A stretch of 64,000 nt of DNA from Actinoplanes couchii (GTDB taxonomy: Bacteria; Actinomycetota; Actinomycetes; Mycobacteriales; Micromonosporaceae): contig NZ_BOMG01000042.1 of assembly GCF_016862075.1 (NCBI RefSeq), forward strand, positions 1 through 64,000, given 5' to 3'. A model generated the notes under the pieces. That model had not been told where the DNA came from. It saw nothing but the letters and a program-made list of their open reading frames with translations, and did not search any database. The position numbers were made by a program, and so were the translations under genes. This document shows, piece after piece, positions 1 through 8,213 of this stretch (positions within the stretch are counted from its first letter, which is position 1; each line of letters starts with the position of its first letter).

Positions 1-40
1 CCTAGGACCGCTTGATATAAGGTACAGAAAGGTGAAAGCC

Positions 41-922
41 ATGATCACTGGCCTCAGCGCCTTCCCGCTCACCCCGATCGCCGGGGACGGTAGCGTCGAT
101 GAGAAAGCCTTCATCGGGCTGGTCGAACGACTGGTCACCGCCGGTGTCGACTGGATCGCGCCGTTGGGATCCACCGGGTCCTATGCCTACCTGCGCCCGG
201 ACGAACGGGCCCGTGTCACACGGCTGGCCGTCGAGCACGCGGCCGGTATCCCGGTGATGGTCGGGATCGGCGCCACCCGTACCCGCGAAGTCCTGAAGCT
301 CGCCGAGGACGCGCAGACAGCGGGTGCGTCGGCACTCCTGTTGGCCCCGGTCTCGTATCAGCCGCTGACCGCCGACGACGTCTTCGGCCTGTACGAGGAC
401 GTGACCCGCGAGGTCTCCGTGCCGGTGGTCGTCTACGACAATCCCGGGACCACCCATTTCGTCTTCACCGACGAGCTGTACCAGGCGGTCGGCCGGCTGC
501 CCCGGATCGCCTCCATCAAGATCCCCGGTGCCGCCTCGGCTCGCGTCGGTGAGCTGCGTGAACTCCTGCCGGCGCACGTCACGCTCGGGGTTTCCGGAGA
601 CGCGTTCGGGGCGGCGGGTCTGATCGCCGGTTGCGACGGCTGGTACACCGCTGTCGGCGGCACCCTGCCCACCCCGGCGCTCACCATCACCCGCGCGGTA
701 CAGGCCGGCGACCATGCCACCGCCCTGACCGAATCGGATCGCCTGAAGCCGTTATGGGACCTGTTCGCCCGGCACGGCGGCAGCATCCGAGTGCTCGCCA
801 CCATCGCCGAACACCTCGCCCTGGTGACGGCCCCCTGCCTGCCCACCCCACTCCGCGGCCTGACCGATGCGGCCCGCACCGAGGTGATCGAGATCCTCGA
901 ACGCCTGAACCTCGCGAAATGA
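41..922 (+). CDS. DapA/NanA-family class I aldolase
   Basis: Dihydrodipicolinate synthase/N-acetylneuraminate lyase family protein, 293 aa, expected to be a cytoplasmic TIM-barrel lyase acting on a 2-oxo acid through a Schiff base. Visible are the substrate loop GSTGSYAYL (about residue 43; the family form is GTTGE), the catalytic Tyr in VVYDNPG (Y132) and the Schiff-base Lys in ASIKIPG (K160). An in-frame GTG lies at 32, but AGAAAGG at 26-32 sits about 8 nt before ATG 41, so ATG is preferred. The changed GTTGE loop and the lack of lysine-pathway neighbours argue against true DapA; a sugar-acid aldolase or dehydratase is likelier. Its stop overlaps the next gene's ATG. Confidence 0.85.
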   Translation: MITGLSAFPLTPIAGDGSVDEKAFIGLVERLVTAGVDWIAPLGSTGSYAYLRPDERARVTRLAVEHAAGIPVMVGIGATRTREVLKLAEDAQTAGASALLLAPVSYQPLTADDVFGLYEDVTREVSVPVVVYDNPGTTHFVFTDELYQAVGRLPRIASIKIPGAASARVGELRELLPAHVTLGVSGDAFGAAGLIAGCDGWYTAVGGTLPTPALTITRAVQAGDHATALTESDRLKPLWDLFARHGGSIRVLATIAEHLALVTAPCLPTPLRGLTDAARTEVIEILERLNLAK

Positions 923-2304
923 CCACCAGCCCACCACCCGACCAGACCGAGCAAACTGGCCGAACAGGAAGATCCCGACAGGTAGACCAGCCCAAGAAGG
1001 AGGGAGGGCCCGGGCAGGCGGACCGAACCGGAAAGGCTGTGGAAACGGGCTGGGCCGGGAGGGGAGAAGGGCTCGGGCGTGCAGGCCGGATCGGAAACGC
1101 TGTGGAAACGGGCTGGGCCGGGAGGGACGGAAGTTCCGGGCAGGCGGACGAGGGGCCTGGCGGTGGGCTGGCGCGCTACGTCGTCGCCGCCACCCTGGCT
1201 CGGGTCGCTGACGGGGGCGCTGTCGTCGCGGTTGTTCTGATGGTCACCACCGGCGGTGGGCCGGGGTGGCTTGCCGGACTGCTCGGGGCTGCCATTACCG
1301 GGCCCCATCTTGCCGGGCCGTTTGTTGCTCGGGCGCTGGACACTGCTCGGGACGGGCGTACCGTCATCGCCTTTGCCTGTTTGTTTCATGGGGTGGCGCT
1401 TGTTGGGGCGGTGCTGGTCTACCCGTACAGCTGGGTGGTCTCGATCCTGCTTTTGATCCTGTCGGGGTTGGTGGGGCCTCTGCTCACCGGAGGTGTCAGC
1501 AGTCGGCTTCCGGCCATCGCTGGGGCGGATCGGCGTTCTCAGCGGCGGGCTCAAGGGTGGGACGTCGCCACCTACGGGATTGCCGGGACCGTGGGGCCTT
1601 CCGTGGTGGCGGCCGTTGTGGCCTGGGCGAACGCCACGGTGGCCGGGCTGGTCCTGGCCGGTGCGGTTGTTGTTGCGGCGGGGCTCATGAGACTGCTGCC
1701 GTACGCCCCACCCGCCGGCGCCGCCAGTGAGGTGCCCCGGCCGGTTCGGACGCTCGGGCTGATGATCTCGAACGGGCCGTTGCGGCGCACGCTCTATCTG
1801 ACCACGGCCGTCGCTTCGTCGGTTGCCGTGTTGCCGGTGATCGCGGTCGCCTCCGCCGGTGCGCTCGGGGTCGGGCACGCGGCGGCCGGGGTGCTGACCG
1901 CGGCATACGGCATCGGGGGTCTGATCGCCTCGGCCGGGCTCATGGTGCGGCCGCTGACCGGGGAGGCGGATCGGTCGATGATGCTCTTCGCCGGTGCGGT
2001 GGCTGCGGCATTGGCCCTGGTCGCGGTGACCACGGTGTTCTGGGCGGCCGTCCTGGCGTACGCGATGGCCGGTCTGTTGAACTCCGGTTTTTTCGCCGCC
2101 ACCCTGGCCGCCCGCAGCGAGTACGCACCGCCTGCCGCCCGCGGGCAGGTCTTCGTCTGGATCGGCGCCCTGAAGATCACCGCGGGCTCGGCCGGAACCG
2201 CCCTGGCCGGCAGCGTGATCACCACCGGCATCCACCTGCCCCTGGCCGCCGCGACAGTCCTGACCCTGGCCGCCGCCGCCATCGCGCTGGCCGAGAAGCG
2301 CTGA
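919..2304 (+). CDS. MFS transporter with low-complexity N-terminal extension
   Basis: Major facilitator superfamily protein, 461 aa. From about residue 84 it is a run of hydrophobic helices (about 10-12) with the usual central polar loop near the middle, so it is probably a drug or metabolite exporter in the plasma membrane. Residues 1-83 are Gly/Arg/Thr-rich, hydrophilic, and hold two copies of AVETGWAGR 21 residues apart (see the repeat entry). ATG 919 overlaps the stop of the upstream aldolase (ATGA), so the two are probably co-translated. No convincing later start precedes the first helix, although the extension has no counterpart in ordinary MFS proteins. Substrate unknown. Confidence 0.8.
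   Translation: MTTSPPPDQTEQTGRTGRSRQVDQPKKEGGPGQADRTGKAVETGWAGRGEGLGRAGRIGNAVETGWAGRDGSSGQADEGPGGGLARYVVAATLARVADGGAVVAVVLMVTTGGGPGWLAGLLGAAITGPHLAGPFVARALDTARDGRTVIAFACLFHGVALVGAVLVYPYSWVVSILLLILSGLVGPLLTGGVSSRLPAIAGADRRSQRRAQGWDVATYGIAGTVGPSVVAAVVAWANATVAGLVLAGAVVVAAGLMRLLPYAPPAGAASEVPRPVRTLGLMISNGPLRRTLYLTTAVASSVAVLPVIAVASAGALGVGHAAAGVLTAAYGIGGLIASAGLMVRPLTGEADRSMMLFAGAVAAALALVAVTTVFWAAVLAYAMAGLLNSGFFAATLAARSEYAPPAARGQVFVWIGALKITAGSAGTALAGSVITTGIHLPLAAATVLTLAAAAIALAEKR
1030..1126 (+). repeat. 63-bp-period tandem repeat inside the MFS 5' end
   Basis: Two near-identical 34-bp blocks (1030-1063 and 1093-1126) repeat in frame with a 63-bp period and give AVETGWAGR at residues 40-48 and 61-69. 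A shorter GQAD-coding motif flanks them at about 1011 and 1139. It looks like a recent local duplication in the hydrophilic extension of the transporter. Confidence 0.8.
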
Positions 2305-2322
2305 AAACAGCCGGCGTCGTCT

Positions 2323-2366
2323 TGGTAGAGGGTCGGTAAGAAGTTCTGGTAGAGAACGGTAAGAAG
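2323..2366. repeat. Imperfect direct repeat in a convergent gap
   Basis: Two copies of a roughly 23-bp purine-rich unit (TGGTAGAG, 2-3 variable bases, CGGTAAGAAG) stand head to tail at 2323 and 2347 between the converging MFS and nucleoside-hydrolase genes. I see no hairpin or T-run; function unknown. Confidence 0.6.
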
Positions 2367-2373
2367 AGGAGCG

Positions 2374-3306
2374 CTAACCGATCCGCCGGAGCGCGTCGAG
2401 CACCAGGTCCCAGAAGCGGGCGACGTCGATCCCGGTGGCGACGTGCGTGGTGCAGCCGGGCGGTGCCTCGCCACGCATGTCCACCACGGTCATCCCGGTG
2501 GTCAGCCGGCCGTGCAATTCCACATCGACCGGTGCGGCCCGGACCGTGAGCAGCGACGGGTCGATCACATAGGCGACCGCACACGGATCGTGCACCGGAG
2601 GAGCGGCAAAACCCTGATCGTTCAGGTACGCCTGGGTGAAAAACCGCAACACCTCACCGAAGAAACGCGACGGTACGGTGCCCAGCTCCTCGATCCGGGC
2701 GCAGACCTCCGGCGTGGCCAGCGCCGTGTGGGTCACGTCGAGGCCGACCATCGTCACCTTCCACGGCTGCTGGAAGACGATGCTCGCGGCCTCTGGATCC
2801 ACCGCGATGTTGAACTCGGCCACCGGAGTGCGGTTGCCGCCCCGGATCGCGCCGCCCATCAGGACCACCTCGTGAACCCGGGACACGATGGCCGGTTCCT
2901 TGACGGCCGCCGTTGCGATATTGCTCAACGGGCCGGTCGGCACCAGCGTCACACTGCCCGGCGGATGCGTCATCACCAGGTCGATGATCAGGTCGACGGC
3001 GTGCCGGCCGTCCAACTCGAGAGCCGGCTCCGGAAGAACGGGGCCGTCCAGGCCGCTGTCGCCGTGCACCGACGCGGCGGTCCCGGGCGGCCGGACCAGG
3101 GGCCGGTGCAGGCCCCGGGCGAACGGCACGCCGGTGATGCCGCAGACCCCGGCGACGCTCAGCGCGTTCCGGGTCACCTTGCTGATCGACTGGTTGCCGG
3201 CGACGGTGGTGACCCCGATCAGGTCGACCGTGGGGTTGCCCCAGGCGAGCATCAGGGCGAACGCGTCGTCGTGGCCGGGATCGCAGTCGACAATGATCTT
3301 GCGCAT
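2374..3306 (-). CDS. Nucleoside hydrolase (IUNH family)
   Basis: Inosine-uridine-preferring nucleoside hydrolase family protein, 310 aa, which hydrolyses the N-glycosidic bond of ribonucleosides to base and ribose. The N-terminus carries the Ca2+-binding signature DCDPGHDDA (residues 7-15); the middle has NIATAAVKEP and the VLMGGA strand typical of the fold. Length is normal for the family. It follows the aldo/keto reductase by only 15 bp on the same strand, with a weak GGG-containing ribosome site before its ATG, so the two are probably one transcript for nucleoside or sugar salvage (inference). Confidence 0.88.
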   Translation of the reverse strand: MRKIIVDCDPGHDDAFALMLAWGNPTVDLIGVTTVAGNQSISKVTRNALSVAGVCGITGVPFARGLHRPLVRPPGTAASVHGDSGLDGPVLPEPALELDGRHAVDLIIDLVMTHPPGSVTLVPTGPLSNIATAAVKEPAIVSRVHEVVLMGGAIRGGNRTPVAEFNIAVDPEAASIVFQQPWKVTMVGLDVTHTALATPEVCARIEELGTVPSRFFGEVLRFFTQAYLNDQGFAAPPVHDPCAVAYVIDPSLLTVRAAPVDVELHGRLTTGMTVVDMRGEAPPGCTTHVATGIDVARFWDLVLDALRRIG

Positions 3307-3321
3307 GGGGCACCCTTCGAA

Positions 3322-4248
3322 TCAGAACTCGGCGGAGACCTCGTCGAGGGCGGCCCGCTCGCCGGCGGTCAGCTCGACGGTGGCCGAGGCGATCAGGGCC
3401 GGCAGCTGGTCCACGGTGCGGGCGCTAGCGATCGGCGCCGCGACCTGCGGACGGCCACGCAGCCAGGCCAGCGCGACGGTCGCCGGGGCGACCCCGTGCG
3501 CGGCGGCCACGTCGTCGAGGACCTTGAGGACGGCCAGGCCCGGCCCGTTCAGCAGAGCGGCGGCGCCGTGCCCGCGCGGTGACTGGCCGAGGTCGTCGGC
3601 GGTGCGGTACTTGCCGGTGAGGAAACCGGCGGCCAGCCCGTAATAGGGGACGACGGCCAGATCCTCCTGTGCGGCCACCGGCGCGATGTCCCGCTCGTAC
3701 CCGCCGCGTTTGATCAGGTTGTAATGGGGTTGAAGTGCGGTCGGCAGGGCGAATCCCTCCCGGCGCGCGACGGCGAACCATTCCCGGATCCGTTCGCCGG
3801 TGTAATTGGACAGCCCGATGGCGCGCACCTTTCCGGCCCGGACCAGCGCGTCGAAGGCGGCGGCGGTCTCCGCCAGCGGGGTGGCGGCGTCGTCGAAATG
3901 TGCCCAGTACAGGTCGATGTGGTCGATGCCGAGCCGGGTCAGCGACGCGTCGGCGGCGGCTGCCACATTGACGGCGGACAATCCCCGGAATTGCGGGTGC
4001 TGGCTCACCTTGGTCCCGATGACCAGCTGGTCGCGGTTGCCGCGGGCGGCCAGCCACGCCCCGATGACGGTCTCCGACTCGCCGCCGGAGTTGCCGGGCG
4101 CCCACGCGGAATAGCTGTCCGCGGTGTCGATGAAGTCGCCGCCGGCCGCCACGAAGGCGTCGAGCACCTGATGCGAGGTGGCCCGGTCGCTGGTCCAGCC
4201 GAACGTGTTGCCGCCCAGCGCGAGCGGGAGAGCGCTGATCCTGGTCAT
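3322..4248 (-). CDS. Aldo/keto reductase
   Basis: NAD(P)H-dependent aldo/keto reductase, 308 aa, a soluble (alpha/beta)8 barrel. Features include GGNTFGW near the N-terminus, FIDTADSYSAW (catalytic Asp and Tyr), a VIGTKVSQ strand with the catalytic Lys, and DHIDLYWAHFDD, where His replaces the family's usual QIH/HxxD context. ATG 4248 is preferred over an in-frame TTG at 4257 because alignment with the family begins at MTRISALPLALGG. First gene of a two-gene unit with the nucleoside hydrolase. Physiological substrate unknown. Confidence 0.85.
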   Translation of the reverse strand: MTRISALPLALGGNTFGWTSDRATSHQVLDAFVAAGGDFIDTADSYSAWAPGNSGGESETVIGAWLAARGNRDQLVIGTKVSQHPQFRGLSAVNVAAAADASLTRLGIDHIDLYWAHFDDAATPLAETAAAFDALVRAGKVRAIGLSNYTGERIREWFAVARREGFALPTALQPHYNLIKRGGYERDIAPVAAQEDLAVVPYYGLAAGFLTGKYRTADDLGQSPRGHGAAALLNGPGLAVLKVLDDVAAAHGVAPATVALAWLRGRPQVAAPIASARTVDQLPALIASATVELTAGERAALDEVSAEF

Positions 4249-4394
4249 GGTCGCCAAACTACATCGCAGGATGTACGGGAACAGCGCACGGCACGGTGAC
4301 CGGTACCTCTGGCGACCGATGCGTCCGCTCCGTCATCGGCGAAACGATATCCGGGTGTTCGAGGCACGTATTCCCGAACCATTCGGAATGAGAG

Positions 4395-5822
4395 ATGCGA
4401 CGACGAAGCCTGCTCCTGTTGCCCCTGCTGACCGCGTGCGGCGCGGCACCGTCCCGGACCGCGGTGCCGAACTCCCTGCGTATCCCACCGATCCTGGAAC
4501 CATCAACCGACGGCGAGTTCGTGCTGACGATGCAGGCCGGGCGGACCGAGTTCCAACCCGGCAGGCCCACGCCCACCTGGGGGATCAACGGCTCCTATCT
4601 GGGCCCGACGATCCGGGTGTCCCGCGGCGACCGGGTGCGGATGCGGGTGGTGAACCGTCTCGCCGAGACCAGCACCCTGCACTGGCACGGCATCCGGCTG
4701 CCCGCCCGGATGGACGGCGGCCCGCACCAGATGATCGAACCCGGTGCCACCTGGACCCCCGAGTGGACGGTCGACCAGCCCGCGATGACCGGCTGGTACC
4801 ACCCGCACCTGCACGAACACACCGCCATGCACGTCTACCGTGGCCTGGCCGGACTGATCGTCGTCGACGACGCGAACCGGACCGGGCTCCCCGGCGAGTA
4901 CGGGGTGGACGACGTCCCGTTGATCCTCCAGGACAAGAAGTTCGAGGACGGCGGACAGCTCGAAGAGGGCGGCGTGGATCGCGGCACCTGGGGTGTGCTG
5001 GGCGAGGACGCACTGGTCAACGGCACCCTCAACGCCCGTTTCGCGGTCACCACCGAGGCCGTCCGGTTCCGGATCCTGAACGCCTCCAACGCCCGCGTCT
5101 ACCGGGCCGGGTTCACCGACGGCCGTCGTTTCCACGTCGTGGCCACCGACGCCGGCCTGCTGCGACAGCCCGCCGAGGTGGACCGGGTCAAGCTGAGTCC
5201 CGGCGAACGCGCCGAGATCGTGGTCCGCTTCGCCCCCGGCGAGCAGGTGGTCCTGAACAGGATCGGCGAGACCGCCCGGGCGGCCGGTGACCCGGAGGAG
5301 GACGACTTCGACCTGATGACGTTCGTGGCGGATCCCCGGCTCGAACCGTCGCCGCCGATGCCGGCGGCACTGGGCGGCCCGCCGGCGGTGCCGCCCCCGC
5401 CCGGAGCCCGGGTCCGGACGTTCCGGCTGTCCGGCTCGGAGATCAACGACCGGGACATGGACATGACCCGGATCGACGAGGTCGTTCCCGCCGGAGCACA
5501 CGAGATCTGGGAGATCGTCAACGAGTCGTACGCCCACAACTTCCACATCCACGAGGTGGAGTTCCGGATCCTGGAACTGAACGGGGCGCCCCCGCCCGCC
5601 TGGCAGCAGGGTCCCAAGGACACGGTCTTCCTACCCAAAGGAGCAAAAGCCCGCTTGTCGGTACGTTTCAACACGCACGTCGATCCGGTCGCCCCGTACA
5701 TGTACCACTGTCACATCCTCCGTCACGAGGACAAAGGCATGATGGGCCAGTTCGTCGTCGTCACGCCCGGCACCGAGGACCGGGTAGCCCGTACGATCGA
5801 ACCCGGTCACCACCACGACTGA
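4395..5822 (+). CDS. Secreted multicopper oxidase (lipoprotein)
   Basis: Three-cupredoxin multicopper oxidase of the CueO/CotA/laccase type, 475 aa. Signal peptide MRRRSLLLLPLLTAC ends in a lipobox (Cys15), so it is predicted to be lipid-anchored outside the cell. All four copper motifs are visible: HWHG (96-99), HPHLH (136-140), HIH in NFHIHEVEF (about 384-386) and HCHILRHEDKGMM (438-450), the last supplying the Cys, His and Met ligands of T1 copper. The C-terminus ends HHHD. It would oxidise phenols or metals such as Cu(I) or Mn(II) with O2. It stands alone, and no copper regulator is adjacent. Confidence 0.9.
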   Translation: MRRRSLLLLPLLTACGAAPSRTAVPNSLRIPPILEPSTDGEFVLTMQAGRTEFQPGRPTPTWGINGSYLGPTIRVSRGDRVRMRVVNRLAETSTLHWHGIRLPARMDGGPHQMIEPGATWTPEWTVDQPAMTGWYHPHLHEHTAMHVYRGLAGLIVVDDANRTGLPGEYGVDDVPLILQDKKFEDGGQLEEGGVDRGTWGVLGEDALVNGTLNARFAVTTEAVRFRILNASNARVYRAGFTDGRRFHVVATDAGLLRQPAEVDRVKLSPGERAEIVVRFAPGEQVVLNRIGETARAAGDPEEDDFDLMTFVADPRLEPSPPMPAALGGPPAVPPPPGARVRTFRLSGSEINDRDMDMTRIDEVVPAGAHEIWEIVNESYAHNFHIHEVEFRILELNGAPPPAWQQGPKDTVFLPKGAKARLSVRFNTHVDPVAPYMYHCHILRHEDKGMMGQFVVVTPGTEDRVARTIEPGHHHD

Positions 5823-5903
5823 ACCGGATTCTCTCAACTTCGCCGGGGCCCGGCCGACGAGTTGAGGTGACGCTGCATCCTCTGGGGGGCGAATGCCACA
5901 ACA

Positions 5904-7622
5904 GTGCTCGCCCACCGGGGCGACGTCGTGATCGGCGACGACTCCCCGGCTGACCTGCTGGCGCGCGCCGCCGTCTGCCTCAGCCGCGCGGACACCGCGG
6001 GCACCCGCGAGTTCGCGTCGGCGGTGGTGGCCGGTGACGACCCCGCCCTGCGCCCTCGGGCGATGGCCCTGCTGGTGCGCTGTCACCAGATCCGGGACGA
6101 ACAGGTCGAGGCGCTCGCCCTGGCGCACCGGGCGCTGGAGGTCTGCTGGGCGGCCGGTGACACCGCCAGCGCGGCGATGATCCACGCCACGATGGCCCGC
6201 ATCCTGCTCGTCACCTCCGACCCGGTGACCGCGACGGCCGAGATCATGACCGCTCTGGAGATGGCCGAGGCCGCCGGTGACCTGACCGCCCGGATGTGGA
6301 CCTGCGCCGCGGCCTCGGTGGTCTACTTCTACCTCGAGCAGTTCGACCAGTGTTTCGAATTCTGCGAGCGGGCCGCCGAGATGGCCCGGCTGGTCGGTGA
6401 CGAGGTCACCCACGGCGCGATGATCGACACGATCGCCTGCGCCAACATGGCCCTGGCCGAAGCCGCCCGGGCGGCCGGCGACGAGACCCGCGCGCTGTCG
6501 CTCGCCGCGATCGCCGCGGAGCAGTCCCGGGAGGCGACCGAGATCGCCCGCCGTGAGGGCAACCGGATGAACGAGGCGGTGGCGCTGGGCAACCTCGGCG
6601 AGACCCTGGCGTTCTGCGGCCGGGCCGAGGAGGCCCTCGCACTGTTCGACGACTGGCAGCTGGACTCCCGGGATCCGCCGTCGATCGTCACCCACATCCT
6701 CGACGTGCACGGCTGCATCTGCATGGCCAGCGGCCGGTACCCGGAGGCCATCGGTCACCTGCGCGCCGCACTGGCCGCGGCGGAGAGCAAAGTCAGCGAG
6801 ATGGTGGCCGCCGAGCACCTGGCCGACGCCTACGAACGCAACGGTGACCTGCGCGGCGCGCTGGACACCTACAAGCTGTTCCACTCGCTGTCCAAGGCGG
6901 TGGCGTCCGAGGCGGCCCGGCGCAGCGGGCACATCGCTGTCGTACGCCTGGAGACGGCCCAGGCCAAGGCCGCCGCCGAGGAGGAACGGGGCCGGGTCAT
7001 GGCCCTGCAACGGGCCAACCACGAGCTGTTGCGCAAGAGCCTGGAGGATCCGCTGACCGGGCTGGCCAACCGCCGGCACCTGGACGAGCTGATGGCCGCC
7101 GGACTGTCCGGCCAGGCGCTGCTGCTCGTCGACGTGGACCACTTCAAACGGGTCAACGACGAGCATTCGCATCTGGTCGGCGACCAGGTGCTCCGGTGCC
7201 TGGCCGACCTGCTCCGCGCCGTCTGCCGCACCGAGGACACCGTGGTCCGGTTCGGCGGTGAGGAGTTCGCGGTCCTGCTGTCCGATTCGGATCTCGCGGG
7301 TGCCCTGGCCGGCGCCGAACGCCTGCGGGTCCGGGTGGCGGCCCACGACTGGTCCACGATCGCGCCCGGCGTCACCGTCACGGTCAGCATCGGCCTGGCC
7401 CTGGGCGACGAGGCCCCCGACCCGTCCCAGATCCTGGCCCGCGCCGACGAGCGCCTGTACGAGGCCAAACGATCCGGCCGCAACCGGGTCCACGGCCCGG
7501 CACCGCTGGAAGCGATGACGATCCGGGTATGGGCGGAAGGCGAAGGGGCGTCAGGGCAGCCAGCCGGGCAGGGCGTGGCCGGATTCGTACGCCCACACCA
7601 CCAGCTGGGCCCGGTCCCGTAG
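5904..7622 (+). CDS. TPR-like/GGDEF diguanylate cyclase
   Basis: 572-aa soluble protein with about 380 residues of Ala-rich paired helices resembling tetratricopeptide repeats, then a short coiled coil (about 350-385) and a GGDEF domain. The active-site motif is GGEEF (451-455), and an RxxD inhibitory site (RTED, 442-445) stands exactly five residues upstream. It should therefore make c-di-GMP from 2 GTP and be product-inhibited. GTG 5904 is the first usable start; another in-frame GTG is at 5928. After the domain, about 25 residues run antisense over the end of the response-regulator gene, a 72-bp convergent overlap. Paralogue of the gene at 9339-10883. Confidence 0.88.
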   Translation: MLAHRGDVVIGDDSPADLLARAAVCLSRADTAGTREFASAVVAGDDPALRPRAMALLVRCHQIRDEQVEALALAHRALEVCWAAGDTASAAMIHATMARILLVTSDPVTATAEIMTALEMAEAAGDLTARMWTCAAASVVYFYLEQFDQCFEFCERAAEMARLVGDEVTHGAMIDTIACANMALAEAARAAGDETRALSLAAIAAEQSREATEIARREGNRMNEAVALGNLGETLAFCGRAEEALALFDDWQLDSRDPPSIVTHILDVHGCICMASGRYPEAIGHLRAALAAAESKVSEMVAAEHLADAYERNGDLRGALDTYKLFHSLSKAVASEAARRSGHIAVVRLETAQAKAAAEEERGRVMALQRANHELLRKSLEDPLTGLANRRHLDELMAAGLSGQALLLVDVDHFKRVNDEHSHLVGDQVLRCLADLLRAVCRTEDTVVRFGGEEFAVLLSDSDLAGALAGAERLRVRVAAHDWSTIAPGVTVTVSIGLALGDEAPDPSQILARADERLYEAKRSGRNRVHGPAPLEAMTIRVWAEGEGASGQPAGQGVAGFVRPHHQLGPVP

Positions 7623-8213
7623 GCCCAGCTTGGTGAGGATCCGGCTGACGTGTGTCTTTGCCGTGGCGTGGCTGATCGACAGCTTGCCGGCGATCTCCTC
7701 GTTCGACAAGCCGCGGGCCACCTGGTCCATGATCTCCACCTCGCGCCGGGTGAGGGCGGCCAGTTCCGGGGTGGGCGGCGGGGTCAGGCGGGCGGCCACC
7801 TCGGCGATCAACCGGCGGGTCACCGACGGGGCGAGCAGCGCGTCACCGGCGGCCACGACCCGTACCGCCCGGATCAGGTCCACCGGTTCGGTGTCCTTGA
7901 GCAGGAAACCGGCGGCACCGGCACGGATGGCTCCGTAGACGTACTCATCGGTCTCGTAGGTCGTCAGAATGACCACCTTGACGTCGCGCAATCCCGGGTC
8001 GGAGCAGATCGCCCGGGTCGCGGCCAGCCCGTCCATCCCGGGCATCCGCACGTCCATCAGCACCACGCCCGGCCGTAGCTCACGGGCCAGCCGGACGGCC
8101 TCGCGCCCGTTCGCGGCCTCACCCGTCACGTCGAGATCCGGCTCGCCGCTGAGGATGGCCCGGAACCCGGCCCGGACCAGGGTCTGGTCGTCGGCGAGGA
8201 CCACAGAGATCAT
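7551..8213 (-). CDS. NarL/LuxR-family response regulator
   Basis: 220-aa two-domain response regulator. The receiver domain (1-120) has acidic pocket DD (8-9) and phospho-acceptor Asp54 in VLMDVRMPGMDG; the C-terminal LuxR-type helix-turn-helix (about 150-210) has LTRREVEIMDQVARGLSNEEIAGKL-like helices. Partner of the kinase immediately upstream: the kinase stop and this ATG overlap by 4 bp (ATGA), implying translational coupling. It should bind DNA as a phosphorylated dimer. The flanking diguanylate cyclase genes are plausible targets (inference). The last 72 bp are overlapped by the convergent GGDEF gene. Confidence 0.93.
   Translation of the reverse strand: MISVVLADDQTLVRAGFRAILSGEPDLDVTGEAANGREAVRLARELRPGVVLMDVRMPGMDGLAATRAICSDPGLRDVKVVILTTYETDEYVYGAIRAGAAGFLLKDTEPVDLIRAVRVVAAGDALLAPSVTRRLIAEVAARLTPPPTPELAALTRREVEIMDQVARGLSNEEIAGKLSISHATAKTHVSRILTKLGLRDRAQLVVWAYESGHALPGWLP

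Noticed and set aside
433..2235. 600-codon open frame on the minus strand opposite the MFS and aldolase genes
   Set aside because: Arg/Gly/Pro-rich, no domain pattern; a shadow caused by high G+C codon use on the real plus-strand genes.
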